From the NCBI GenBank assembly GCA_938004075.1, contig CALKWP010000075.1, positions 1 through 28,199 of the forward strand: a stretch of 28,199 nt of DNA. The letters run 5' to 3'. The stretch's first letter is position 1. Each line of letters opens with the position of its first letter. This DNA is from an uncultured Methanomassiliicoccales archaeon (lineage in GTDB: Archaea; Thermoplasmatota; Thermoplasmata; SG8-5). The translations under genes were made by a program, and so were the position numbers. Positions 13,546 to 21,296 of the stretch are shown one piece after another. Below the pieces are notes generated by a model that saw only the letters and a program-made list of their open reading frames with translations, was not told where the DNA came from and searched no databases.

Positions 13546-16500
13546 ATGAAAAATATTTCCAAAATAGCTGCGGTTGCATGTGTTTTACTGATGACTATCA
13601 CTGCGTTCCAAAACGTGTCTGGTAAGGATATAAACCGGGACCAATGGGACTATGTCATTGATGACCTGGGGTGGTGGACACACGGGGTATATGTTATGCC
13701 CTATCGTACGAACTCAAGCCTACAAATGAACCATGAAATTTTCTACGTTAACAATATTGAGGGGAGTTGGTCTGAACCAATTCGGATCTCGGACTCGCCT
13801 CAAAAATCGTCATATCCCCAAATTGATATCGATTCTGAACTTGGAATAACATATATTACCTGGCTTGAAGAAGGTCCAAGGAACAGGTCGTTATGGTACG
13901 CAGGAAGCCTGAATGGCCAGGATTGGAGCATTCCGCACCAAACATCCGAGATAGTAAATACCATTGGCAACCCATCTATTGAAATGATTGCGGAGGAGGG
14001 CATTTTACAATTAGATTGGCGACAGAATGGAAATACGATCATTACAGCGGATTTAGATTTCGATTTGATTCCAGACGGGAAGGATAGCAGACCCCTAGAT
14101 TTCGATATAAATATTGGTGTTTCTTTTGATGCGGATGTAATTACATTCAATTGGGATGCTGGAGTGTTTGTTGCGATTGATTATGTAAACAATATTTCAA
14201 TAGAGCCAACAATCTCAATTTCGACTACATTGTCAGTGAATGGAAGCATCGGCAGTTATGTTGAGATAACTTCTTCAACCAACGAATCGTTTTCTGCAAT
14301 CATCAAAATGGAATATAACCCAATCACCCTCGACCAGAGCATCACCGAGCGATATTTACGAATGTATTGGCAAAGCAATAATACTTGGCAAATAATGCTA
14401 AACGAGACCACAAATGAGAATACTGGCATCGATTTAGAGAACAAATATGTATGGGCGTCAACAAATCATTTCACTAATTTTACTGCCATTGACGCAACAT
14501 TCATTGATTCTGACAATGATACCATATCAGATGCCAAGGAAATCAATATTGACAATGCGCCGCCAGCTTTACAAATTTCATCTTTTTTAGATGGTAATTC
14601 AACAACTACCATAAATTGTCAAGATGGACAAATTTCTACAGTCGAAATCGGTATCCCAGTATCTTCTGTCGCTACAACGATAGTGACAAATGCTACGTTC
14701 TCAATAGCGCATAATTTTGCGTCATTCAACGAAATACAAGTAACACCAGACGTAAATCAAGGAATTTATTACCTAGCTCCTGAGATATATAGGGACAAAA
14801 TTGTATACCGAAGCAACAAAGTTGGTAATGAGGATATTTACCTCTATAATCTTACTTCAAATATTGAGATAAAAATTTCTCAGAATATAGATTATAATAC
14901 AATGCCAAAAATATGGGGGGAAAACGTTGTTTGGCTCTCAAGGAGTATGGGCATGCAGTACAATATTTTACTTTACAACATCACCACAGGGAATGTTTCC
15001 ACGATTGGTTGGGGTTGCTATGCACCAGATATCAGTGGAAATTATGTGATCTGGGGCGGGATATACGGCGGAGTCTATTTGTATAATATTTCATCAGGAA
15101 ATACCGACACAATCACAGGTGGTTACTATGGTACTCCCCATGTCTATGGCGATTATGTAGCCTTTAACAATTATGTTACAGATGGTTTGATATTGTATCA
15201 AATATCAACAGGCACATCTAGAATAATCAATGAACCTGGTTCGGATCCATTTTTAATCGACGTTGGTGAACGACATGTTGTTTATCAGGACTTGATTACA
15301 TATGATTTATATGCATTCGAAATATCTCAGAATGTTACTACAAGGATTACAACAACACCTGGTATAATTGAAAATACACCTAACATTTTTAGTAATATTG
15401 TGGCATGGACAGATTATAGAAATGGGAATGCTGACATCTATGCATATAATTTGGACAGCAATCAGATGTTCCCAATTTGTACAGCTCCATCTGACCAGTC
15501 GTATCCATCGGTGTATTTGGATAAAATAGTATGGCAAGATACAAGGGATGGAGTTAGTCGAATTTACATGGCCAAGCCCACGAACACAACCGTGAATTTC
15601 TTCATTGATGAAACTGACGTTCCTTTTTGGAATGCGCAAGGTACATTTGGTAATCCTGGTTCCCCAGACTTTTCTGCCAATCTTAACAAGTACTTGAGGG
15701 ATCATAACGACAGCGAAGATGGAGTAAAAGATAATCGTATAACAATTCCTATATCGTTAATACCAAACAAGAATGGGACGATTAATCTTTCCAATCTCAT
15801 CGTAAATGTATCAAATTATGTGACGAATCCTTTATGTTCAGATACAGATAAAGATGGGGTATCGGATGAAAATGAAATTTTAAGTCTGTCAAATCCAATT
15901 GAGATTAATGCGATTCCATTTCTACCTTATCGGTTAATGTCAATTTATTCAGATCGTTTTGAAACTATAATTAAATATCCAACAGAAACAGAATATACCC
16001 AATCAAGTGATATAATTGATACGACCAATGTATATGGTTCCAATAAGATAATCGAACCTGCCACTGGATGTCCGAAATATGTGATTAAATCTTCATCTCT
16101 CAGATTAAATTTTGTTATATATTCAGGCACAATAGTTGGAGTAAAACTCATGCCTATCAGTCAATCAACATATTATTACTTTCCCGCAACTCAAGTAACA
16201 ACGACATTTTCTGGTAACGATGCGCTGGGCAGGGCAATAAAAAAATGTTACATAACCGTTTCCTCAACAATTCCTGATGGATTGTATGACTTTTTTATTT
16301 CGATATCTGGAACACCAACTTCCTGGGCTCCACACAGTGTAATTATCCTTAATTCGTTCAAAAGCATATCATCTTCATCATGTTTAAAAATAATTCAAGT
16401 TACAGATGTTCACATCGGAGAAACTGGCGATAACGGTAATGTACGGGATTTCAGAGCGATTATTAAAGCAATCAATCGTGAGAATCCAAAACCAGATTTT

Positions 16501-17118
16501 ATAATTATAACTGGAGATTTAACAGATGAAGGAAAATTAAATGAGTACAAGTATTTTAAAGCTTGCTTATATGAGTGTAATATTCCTGTTTTTCTCTCAC
16601 CTGGCAACCACGATTGGCGTAACTCAGGGATTGTGAATTATGATAGTTATTTAGTGCCGAACCGAGAATCAAGCACTCAATCAACAATTCGAGATTACTA
16701 TTTTAAATATGGTTCAATAGGTTTTATTCAATTTGATAGTCGTGAGGATAACGGATATCCCGGCTATCAATTAAAAGGTCTCACGAATGATCAATTCAAC
16801 TGGATAAAACAATCGTATATTGATTTGGGTTACATTTCGACATTTGTATTTACTCATGGTGCATTCGTTGACCATTCACATTGGTGGGGAAAAAGTGATA
16901 CTCACTTACAAAACGACCTAAATTATGTCAATTGGGCGAATGGTAGAAATATTAAAGCTACAATTTCTGGTCACACTCATGCGATGCATATTTTTTATAC
17001 TGTCACTAGTAGCAACATCGACAATCCACCAGATAAAAGCAATGCAGACGCTTATTACTCGCTCTCCTCAAACTACCCATTTTATTTAGAAATGTGGAGT
17101 TCGACAAAGCACCAATGA
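13546..17118 (+). CDS. Large secreted beta-propeller / metallophosphoesterase surface protein
   Basis: 1190 residues. A signal peptide is present (basic start MKNISK, hydrophobic core to about residue 22, cleavage near NVSG). A TolB-like propeller follows at about 400-690, with repeats of the type DIYLYNLTSN and DIYAYNLDSN. Two calcium-binding thrombospondin-3/dockerin-like motifs are seen: DSDNDTISD and DTDKDGVSD. The C-terminus (about 945-1150) is a calcineurin-like phosphoesterase with all motifs: DVH (Asp954, His956), GDLTD (Asp991), GNHD (1020-1023), His1104 and GHTH (1142-1145). It probably hydrolyses phosphate esters outside the cell. Many N-x-S/T sites fit archaeal glycosylation. GAGGGAG at about 13535-13541 is the ribosome binding site. 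No C-terminal anchor is seen. Codon use is AT-rich, unlike the core genes. Confidence 0.88.
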   Translation: MKNISKIAAVACVLLMTITAFQNVSGKDINRDQWDYVIDDLGWWTHGVYVMPYRTNSSLQMNHEIFYVNNIEGSWSEPIRISDSPQKSSYPQIDIDSELGITYITWLEEGPRNRSLWYAGSLNGQDWSIPHQTSEIVNTIGNPSIEMIAEEGILQLDWRQNGNTIITADLDFDLIPDGKDSRPLDFDINIGVSFDADVITFNWDAGVFVAIDYVNNISIEPTISISTTLSVNGSIGSYVEITSSTNESFSAIIKMEYNPITLDQSITERYLRMYWQSNNTWQIMLNETTNENTGIDLENKYVWASTNHFTNFTAIDATFIDSDNDTISDAKEINIDNAPPALQISSFLDGNSTTTINCQDGQISTVEIGIPVSSVATTIVTNATFSIAHNFASFNEIQVTPDVNQGIYYLAPEIYRDKIVYRSNKVGNEDIYLYNLTSNIEIKISQNIDYNTMPKIWGENVVWLSRSMGMQYNILLYNITTGNVSTIGWGCYAPDISGNYVIWGGIYGGVYLYNISSGNTDTITGGYYGTPHVYGDYVAFNNYVTDGLILYQISTGTSRIINEPGSDPFLIDVGERHVVYQDLITYDLYAFEISQNVTTRITTTPGIIENTPNIFSNIVAWTDYRNGNADIYAYNLDSNQMFPICTAPSDQSYPSVYLDKIVWQDTRDGVSRIYMAKPTNTTVNFFIDETDVPFWNAQGTFGNPGSPDFSANLNKYLRDHNDSEDGVKDNRITIPISLIPNKNGTINLSNLIVNVSNYVTNPLCSDTDKDGVSDENEILSLSNPIEINAIPFLPYRLMSIYSDRFETIIKYPTETEYTQSSDIIDTTNVYGSNKIIEPATGCPKYVIKSSSLRLNFVIYSGTIVGVKLMPISQSTYYYFPATQVTTTFSGNDALGRAIKKCYITVSSTIPDGLYDFFISISGTPTSWAPHSVIILNSFKSISSSSCLKIIQVTDVHIGETGDNGNVRDFRAIIKAINRENPKPDFIIITGDLTDEGKLNEYKYFKACLYECNIPVFLSPGNHDWRNSGIVNYDSYLVPNRESSTQSTIRDYYFKYGSIGFIQFDSREDNGYPGYQLKGLTNDQFNWIKQSYIDLGYISTFVFTHGAFVDHSHWWGKSDTHLQNDLNYVNWANGRNIKATISGHTHAMHIFYTVTSSNIDNPPDKSNADAYYSLSSNYPFYLEMWSSTKHQ

Positions 17119-17127
17119 GGAACAAAT

Positions 17128-17490
17128 ATGAACAAGAAGTCTAGTTTACAATTACAAAAAAGTTCCGATGTCCAGATTCCTGAATCACTGGTATCAAAGA
17201 ACACCAAAGGGAAGGTTCCTTGGATTATAATGATAATTTCAATTCTGTTGTTTATTTTTAACCCTGTGTATGGGCATCATTATTGGTATTTTATTAGCAG
17301 GGAATTTTATTACATCGGTCGAGTCATTTTTACTGCTTTAGTCCCCATATGTTTGATATTAAGCAGCCAATATTATCTAAAAACAAGAGGATGTAAGGGA
17401 ATCTTATTATTGGGATTTTCAATAGGAATACTATGGATATACTCATTCTACTGGCATTATTATTTTACACAGGAGTGGTTTGAAGGATGA
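17128..17490 (+). CDS. Small membrane protein, three helices
   Basis: 120 residues. A polar N-terminal stretch of about 30 residues is followed by hydrophobic helices at about 32-47, 63-80 and 92-108, rich in aromatic residues (HHYWYF, WIYSFYWHYYF). No family recognised. It begins 9 bp after the phosphoesterase gene and its stop overlaps the next start (ATGA), so the three genes form one operon inside cargo 1. It could anchor or process the secreted protein, but this is only an inference from position. Confidence 0.7.
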   Translation: MNKKSSLQLQKSSDVQIPESLVSKNTKGKVPWIIMIISILLFIFNPVYGHHYWYFISREFYYIGRVIFTALVPICLILSSQYYLKTRGCKGILLLGFSIGILWIYSFYWHYYFTQEWFEG

Positions 17491-17873
17491 ATGACGATGA
17501 AAATGCTTTATCCTTCCAATGTCCATATTGTAAAAGTAATATACCACAGAAATTGAAAAAGTGCCCCCATTGTAATAACAAAATAGAAAGTATCTCTCTA
17601 AATATTTATGGTATATTATCATTAATTTTTGGGAGTGTATCAATTATTATTAATCCCTTTCTATTAAGTACACAGTTTTATAATTTATTTTTAAACGATA
17701 GCCTTTCATTACTTTCATTTTTTTTAACTCCAATTACATTTATATTATCATACTATTTTGGCACCAAATCTACTGAAAATAGTATGACCAAAATTGGATT
17801 TTTAACATCCACAATTTCCTTAACAACTTATGTGTTTTTAATCGGATTGTTTTTAATTTTAATTTTAAAATAA
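17487..17873 (+). CDS. Zinc-ribbon membrane protein
   Basis: 128 residues. An N-terminal zinc ribbon has knuckles CPYC (12-15) and CPHC (26-29), followed by about three hydrophobic helices to the end (GILSLIFGSVSIIINPFLL, LLSFFLTPITFILSYYFG, TTYVFLIGLFLILILK). The arrangement of a cytosolic zinc ribbon tethered to a membrane domain is common in archaea and bacteria, usually of unknown function. Strongly AT-rich codon use (AAT, ATA, TTA). Last gene of cargo 1; the inverted repeat R1 lies about 65 bp downstream. Confidence 0.72.
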   Translation: MNDDENALSFQCPYCKSNIPQKLKKCPHCNNKIESISLNIYGILSLIFGSVSIIINPFLLSTQFYNLFLNDSLSLLSFFLTPITFILSYYFGTKSTENSMTKIGFLTSTISLTTYVFLIGLFLILILK

Positions 17874-17919
17874 ATATAAGTTTTCGAAGTGTATAATAGC
17901 TGGCGAGCATATGGACACG

Positions 17920-17988
17920 CGGTGGAATTCATCGTTCGTGGGGGGATACTGCGCACGTCTGCATTTGCATAGCAAAGGGCACACAGCC
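17920..17988 (-). repeat. Inverted hairpin repeat R1 closing cargo 1
   Basis: GGGGGATACTGCGCACG (17941-17957) is the exact complement of the 17-base end of L1 and L2, and GGGCACACAGCC (17977-17988) is the exact complement of their 12-base part. A 19-nt loop insert containing GCATTTGCATAGCAAA separates the two. A preceding stretch ending TTCATCGTTCGTGG is shared with R2 (TTCCGTCGTCCGTGG) but not with L1 or L2. The same arrangement recurs at R2, after cargo 3. Confidence 0.8.
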
Positions 17989-18220
17989 GTTTAAGGATTA
18001 TAGGTCGGCACCTGGAGCGAGTACAATCTTTTGTTAGAATTGACGTGAGCGACCCGTAGATGCCTCGCCGGAGGAAACCGACCTGCCAGCGCCGTGAAGC
18101 CAGGTTTCCGCACGGTTGCGAACCACCAAATACCCAACGTTACGGTGAGCAATCACGAATACAACGAAGGGACGGGGAGCAAGAACACAAGCCTTATATC
18201 CGGGCTTGTGCATTCACTTG
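17989..18220 (+). repeat. Promoter body, copy A
   Basis: GC-rich non-coding module with a hairpin GGAAACC(GA)CCTG (18073-18085) against CAGGTTTCC (18101-18109), a segment TAGGTCGGCACCTGGAGCGA (18000-18019) shared with copy C, and a 3' end with a TATA box inside a small palindrome. It diverges from copies B and C between about 18115 and 18165. A frame reading MPRRRKPTCQRR runs across the hairpin in all copies, but base changes between copies alter amino acids freely, so I do not call a protein. The module leads directly into the cargo 2 gene. Confidence 0.7.
18187..18209 (+). promoter_or_regulatory. TATA box within a 7-bp palindrome, copy A, driving cargo 2
   Basis: CCTTATATC (18192-18200) is flanked by ACAAGCC (18187-18193) and GGCTTGT (18203-18209), a perfect inverted repeat. 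A start near 18223 leaves about 19 nt of leader with GGAGGAG (18228-18234) before the GTG at 18242. The palindrome could be an operator. Confidence 0.6.
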
Positions 18221-18221
18221 G

Positions 18222-18241
18222 CGTAGCGGAGGAGTTGGGGC
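18222..18241 (+). repeat. Left boundary repeat of cargo 2
   Basis: CGTAGCGGAG (18222-18231) recurs in direct orientation at 18588-18597, and GGAGTTGGGGC (18231-18241) matches in inverted orientation GCCCAAACTCC (18578-18588) at 10 of 11 bases. Together they bracket the cargo 2 gene exactly. The same bases supply its ribosome binding site. Confidence 0.65.
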
Positions 18242-18592
18242 GTGAGAAATAGCCAGATAAGAAAAAGAACCATTATTGGTTTAACTGAAATAATTTATTC
18301 AACAATTGTTATATTAATCGCATTGTCCGGATTATTTTATAATACTGAATTTTTACATTATCTATCCAGAACATTGTTGGTATTAGGTATCTGTTTTTTA
18401 CTAGCTGGAATTATGCTATTAATGAATAAAATATCTGTTTCAATTGGATTTACAATTTTTGGGTTTATAGTTAATATTAATTTCTGGATGTTTAGATATG
18501 AAACGATTGCAGCATTTACATTTAGTATAATACCATTACTCTGTGTTTTATCAACAATTTATATCTGGCTATACGATGCCCAAACTCCGTAG
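18242..18592 (+). CDS. Small four-helix membrane protein (cargo 2)
   Basis: 116 residues with a short basic N-terminus (MRNSQIRKR) and about four hydrophobic helices (11-33, 41-60, 64-83, 90-110). No family recognised. The GTG start is preceded by GGAGGAG at 7 nt spacing and a TATA box 46 bp upstream, so expression is well supported. The TAG stop lies in the loop of a hairpin (CTCCG/CGGAG). AT-rich codon use like the other cargo genes. It is the sole gene between promoter bodies A and B. Confidence 0.72.
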   Translation: MRNSQIRKRTIIGLTEIIYSTIVILIALSGLFYNTEFLHYLSRTLLVLGICFLLAGIMLLMNKISVSIGFTIFGFIVNINFWMFRYETIAAFTFSIIPLLCVLSTIYIWLYDAQTP

Positions 18593-18603
18593 CGGAGCTG
18601 GGC
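18578..18603 (+). repeat. Right boundary hairpin of cargo 2 with stop codon in its loop
   Basis: GCCC AAA CTCCG TAG CGGAG CT GGGC: stems CTCCG/CGGAG and GCCC/GGGC, with the stop codon TAG as the loop. It contains CGTAGCGGAG, the direct repeat of the left boundary, and the inverted GCCCAAACTCC. It may also end transcription, though no T-run follows. Confidence 0.6.
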
Positions 18604-18799
18604 CGAGAGCGATCTTTTGTTATTATCGCCGGTAGGCCCCCGTGATGCCTCGCCGGAGGAAACCGACCTGCCAGCGCCGTGAAGACAGGTTTCCGCACGG
18701 GCGCGAGCGAACCATTTTAGAATCAACCGCGAGCGATGACAAGTCCAACGCAGGCACGGGGAGCAATAACACAAGCCTTATATTGGGGCTTGTGCATTC
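18604..18799 (+). repeat. Promoter body, copy B
   Basis: Same module as copy A, with the hairpin at 18658-18694. From 18641 to 18736 it matches copy C (28104-28199) at 95 of 96 bases. Its first part lacks the TAGGTCGGCACC segment and R arm, having been replaced by the cargo 2 boundary. It ends with a TATA element and runs into leader repeat L2. No protein is called. Confidence 0.75.
18771..18793 (+). promoter_or_regulatory. TATA box within a 7-bp palindrome, copy B, driving L2 and cargo 3
   Basis: CCTTATATT (18776-18784) between ACAAGCC (18771-18777) and GGCTTGT (18787-18793). A start 27 bp downstream falls near 18807, inside the first G-run of L2. The palindrome is identical to that of copy A, while the bases between the arms differ. 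Confidence 0.6.
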
Positions 18800-18861
18800 A
18801 CTTGGGGGACGACCGACTGGATGCCAAGGCTGTGTGCCCGTTTCGTGCGCAGTATCCCCCC
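18800..18861 (+). repeat. Leader hairpin repeat L2
   Basis: Second plus-strand copy of L1: same start ACTTGGGGGACGACCGA, GGCTGTGTGCCC at 18828-18839 and CGTGCGCAGTATCCCCC at 18844-18860. The loop differs slightly (CGTTT against CATTT). It heads cargo 3 and is matched by the inverted R2 at 27990-28037. Confidence 0.8.
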
Positions 18862-18928
18862 GTAAGCCGTTTAAGAAGAAAGGTATAATATCGAGAAAAT
18901 CTATAAGTGGTTGGAGAAGAAGATGAAA

Positions 18929-18938
18929 ATTTATATGG
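18929..18938 (+). promoter_or_regulatory. Second TATA-like element upstream of cargo 3
   Basis: ATTTATATGG, predicting a start near 18960 and a leader of about 36 nt before the ATG at 18996. Cargo 3 could thus be transcribed with or without the L2 hairpin. Confidence 0.5.
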
Positions 18939-18995
18939 ACATGTCAACGTGCTTGTCTCCAGGAAGAATCATGTCGTGTAATGGGGCGTGAAAGA

Positions 18996-21296
18996 ATGAG
19001 AGAAAACGGAAGATTCACAGTTTACATGGTATTGCTGGCTATAATACTCTCATCTTTCAGCATAACCCATGCTGGCGGGTCTTCCGAGACACAGGCAACA
19101 ACCGCACAGGCCTCACCACCTTTTTTTGACATTACCATTCTTGACGACGAATTGGTTAACAAATCGGTTCAATCCTTAGCTTTCGACTCTGTAAACAACC
19201 GTTTATATGTTGGGACAATGCAGGGGCTGAGTGTTGTAGATGGAGAACGTTTATCTATTTCCAATCTTACAAAAACAGATGGACTGGCTGGTAATAATAT
19301 CCTTGGTCTGGATTATGACCCTGTAGGAAATCAGATATTTATGGGATTCGTAGATATTCCATATTCTTATCCAGATGAACGCCTATCCATTTTTAATCAA
19401 TCGAGCGGTTTGATTACTTATATTGGCCCATCCGAAGGTTTAGATTCTGGGGTGCGGTGTTTATCCTATGATTCATCAAGAAATTGGCTCTTTATCGGAA
19501 CCGATGGGAAGGGTTTGAATATTCTCAATCTTACTTCATGCATTATAACATATAGAAATTATTCACATGGCCTACCAGGCAATGGAATAGTTTGGTCATT
19601 GGAACTCGATGAAATGAACAACACATTGTATGCTGGAACAAGTGGGGGCCTTGCGATATACGATATTGTGAATGATACCATAGATGCCCGAACGACAGAT
19701 GATGGCCTTCCTGACAACTATTTAATAGGAACAGATATAGATTTGATAAATCACCGACTATATCTCACTGCTTGGGATTTGGTAGCGATTTACGACATGC
19801 AAAATGATACTTTCACAAATTTACAGATGGAAACATCTCTTGGTGATATTGCTATTGATTCCATCAACCACCGTGTGTTCGTGGATATGGGGGATGCAAT
19901 TTCCATGCTGGACGCGGAACATCTAATGTATATAAGCAATATAACCGAGGAAAATGGCTTACCGAGGGCCTCGATTGGCTCGATGACATGGAACACTGAA
20001 TATAACACGTTGTTCGTGGCTACCCATTCAGGTCTTGCGATATGCAAATTGACGGATATACACCCCCCGGTATTGAATTCATTGCCCGGATATGATTATG
20101 ATGGGGAATATGTCATAACTTGGCAACCGACCGCAAACGCGACCTATTATACACTTCAGGAGAGTACAGACCCTACCTTCTCAACTTCCTGGATTGTGTA
20201 CGAAGGAAATTCGACGTTTTCCGGTGTTTCTGACAAGGGAGACGGTATGTATTATTACCGTGTGAGGGCTTCTAACGCCACCAGTAACAGCCCGTGGAGT
20301 AATGTAGAGCACATCCAGGTAATTAATCCCCCCGCGGAACCCTTGTTCAACCCCATCAATTTACTTGACGCAGATGGGAATTACACACTTTCCTGGTCCA
20401 ACATCACGAACGCATATCGTTATGAATTGGAGGAGAGCCAGGATGTATATTTCACCACTCCCATCCAGCTCTATTCTGGGCTAAACATCACTTTCATGGT
20501 GTTTGACCGTCCGGATGGTTTGTTTCATTATCGGATCAGGTCGATGAATGCTGCTGGAAACAGTTCCTGGAATATCACTACAGTTCTGGTAATCCACCCA
20601 CCTGGTTCTCCGGCATTCAATCAGGCCTCAGGCATGAATAACACAGGGAATTTCTCTTTCTCCTGGTCAGCTATTTCAACCGCGGATTATTACGAGCTTC
20701 AGGAAAGCAACACCTCTGATTTTTCGTCTCCGAAACTTGTTTATAAAGGTCCAGCGATTTTAACTAGCATATCAAACAAGACTGATGGCACCTACTATTA
20801 TCGAATTAGGGCGGTGAATCTTGGCGGGAATAGCTCCTGGAGCCCATCATTGATAATTACTGTTTTGCATCCACCTACTATCCCGGCCCTTTCGCTCAAC
20901 GAGACAGACAGCAACACCACTCTGATCTGGACACAGGTCCAGAACACGGATTATTATGTGTTGGAGATTGCCGACAATCCCGAATTCATCGGGGCTTCAG
21001 TGGTCTACAACGGAACCGGAAATTCTTACCTCGTCAACGAGACTGGAACACATTATTACCGGGTAAAGGCAGGCAATGCTGGTGGCGAAAGTAAGTGGAG
21101 CAATGTCGTTCCAGTATCGATATCGCCACTATCATCTGATTTCCTCTTCTTCATTGGAGCAGGCATAATAATTATAATTATTACATCAATATTAATCTGG
21201 CAAAAAGTCAGAAAACCTAAGCTAGAACATTCGGAGAGCCAAAATTCAGACAATCGTTCTGCTGAAGAAATAATCCAAGGGAGAGTGAAAGAATGA
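18996..21296 (+). CDS. Membrane-anchored propeller / fibronectin-type surface protein
   Basis: 766 residues. A signal peptide occupies about residues 1-30 (VYMVLLAIILSSFSITHA). A beta-propeller of regulator-propeller-like repeats follows (about 45-350; NRLYVGTMQGLSVVD, NTLYAGTSGGLAIYD, NTLFVATHSGLAI), then four Fn3-like domains starting near 356, 444, 534 and 625, each ending with a YYYRVRA.N..G.S.WS-type strand. One membrane helix lies at about 715-735 (FFIGAGIIIIIITSILIW), with a charged cytoplasmic tail. It should display its propeller outside the cell. I chose the ATG at 18996 over 18981 because it shares the exact context GTGAAAGAATGAGAGA with the next gene. The stop overlaps that gene by 4 bp. 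Confidence 0.87.
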   Translation: MRENGRFTVYMVLLAIILSSFSITHAGGSSETQATTAQASPPFFDITILDDELVNKSVQSLAFDSVNNRLYVGTMQGLSVVDGERLSISNLTKTDGLAGNNILGLDYDPVGNQIFMGFVDIPYSYPDERLSIFNQSSGLITYIGPSEGLDSGVRCLSYDSSRNWLFIGTDGKGLNILNLTSCIITYRNYSHGLPGNGIVWSLELDEMNNTLYAGTSGGLAIYDIVNDTIDARTTDDGLPDNYLIGTDIDLINHRLYLTAWDLVAIYDMQNDTFTNLQMETSLGDIAIDSINHRVFVDMGDAISMLDAEHLMYISNITEENGLPRASIGSMTWNTEYNTLFVATHSGLAICKLTDIHPPVLNSLPGYDYDGEYVITWQPTANATYYTLQESTDPTFSTSWIVYEGNSTFSGVSDKGDGMYYYRVRASNATSNSPWSNVEHIQVINPPAEPLFNPINLLDADGNYTLSWSNITNAYRYELEESQDVYFTTPIQLYSGLNITFMVFDRPDGLFHYRIRSMNAAGNSSWNITTVLVIHPPGSPAFNQASGMNNTGNFSFSWSAISTADYYELQESNTSDFSSPKLVYKGPAILTSISNKTDGTYYYRIRAVNLGGNSSWSPSLIITVLHPPTIPALSLNETDSNTTLIWTQVQNTDYYVLEIADNPEFIGASVVYNGTGNSYLVNETGTHYYRVKAGNAGGESKWSNVVPVSISPLSSDFLFFIGAGIIIIIITSILIWQKVRKPKLEHSESQNSDNRSAEEIIQGRVKE

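Noticed and set aside
18060..18245. Arginine-rich frame beginning MPRRRKPTCQRR in body copy A, also open in copies B and C
   Set aside because: Differences among the three copies change amino acids freely and the frames diverge downstream; conservation follows the DNA hairpin, not a protein. I treat it as non-coding repeat.
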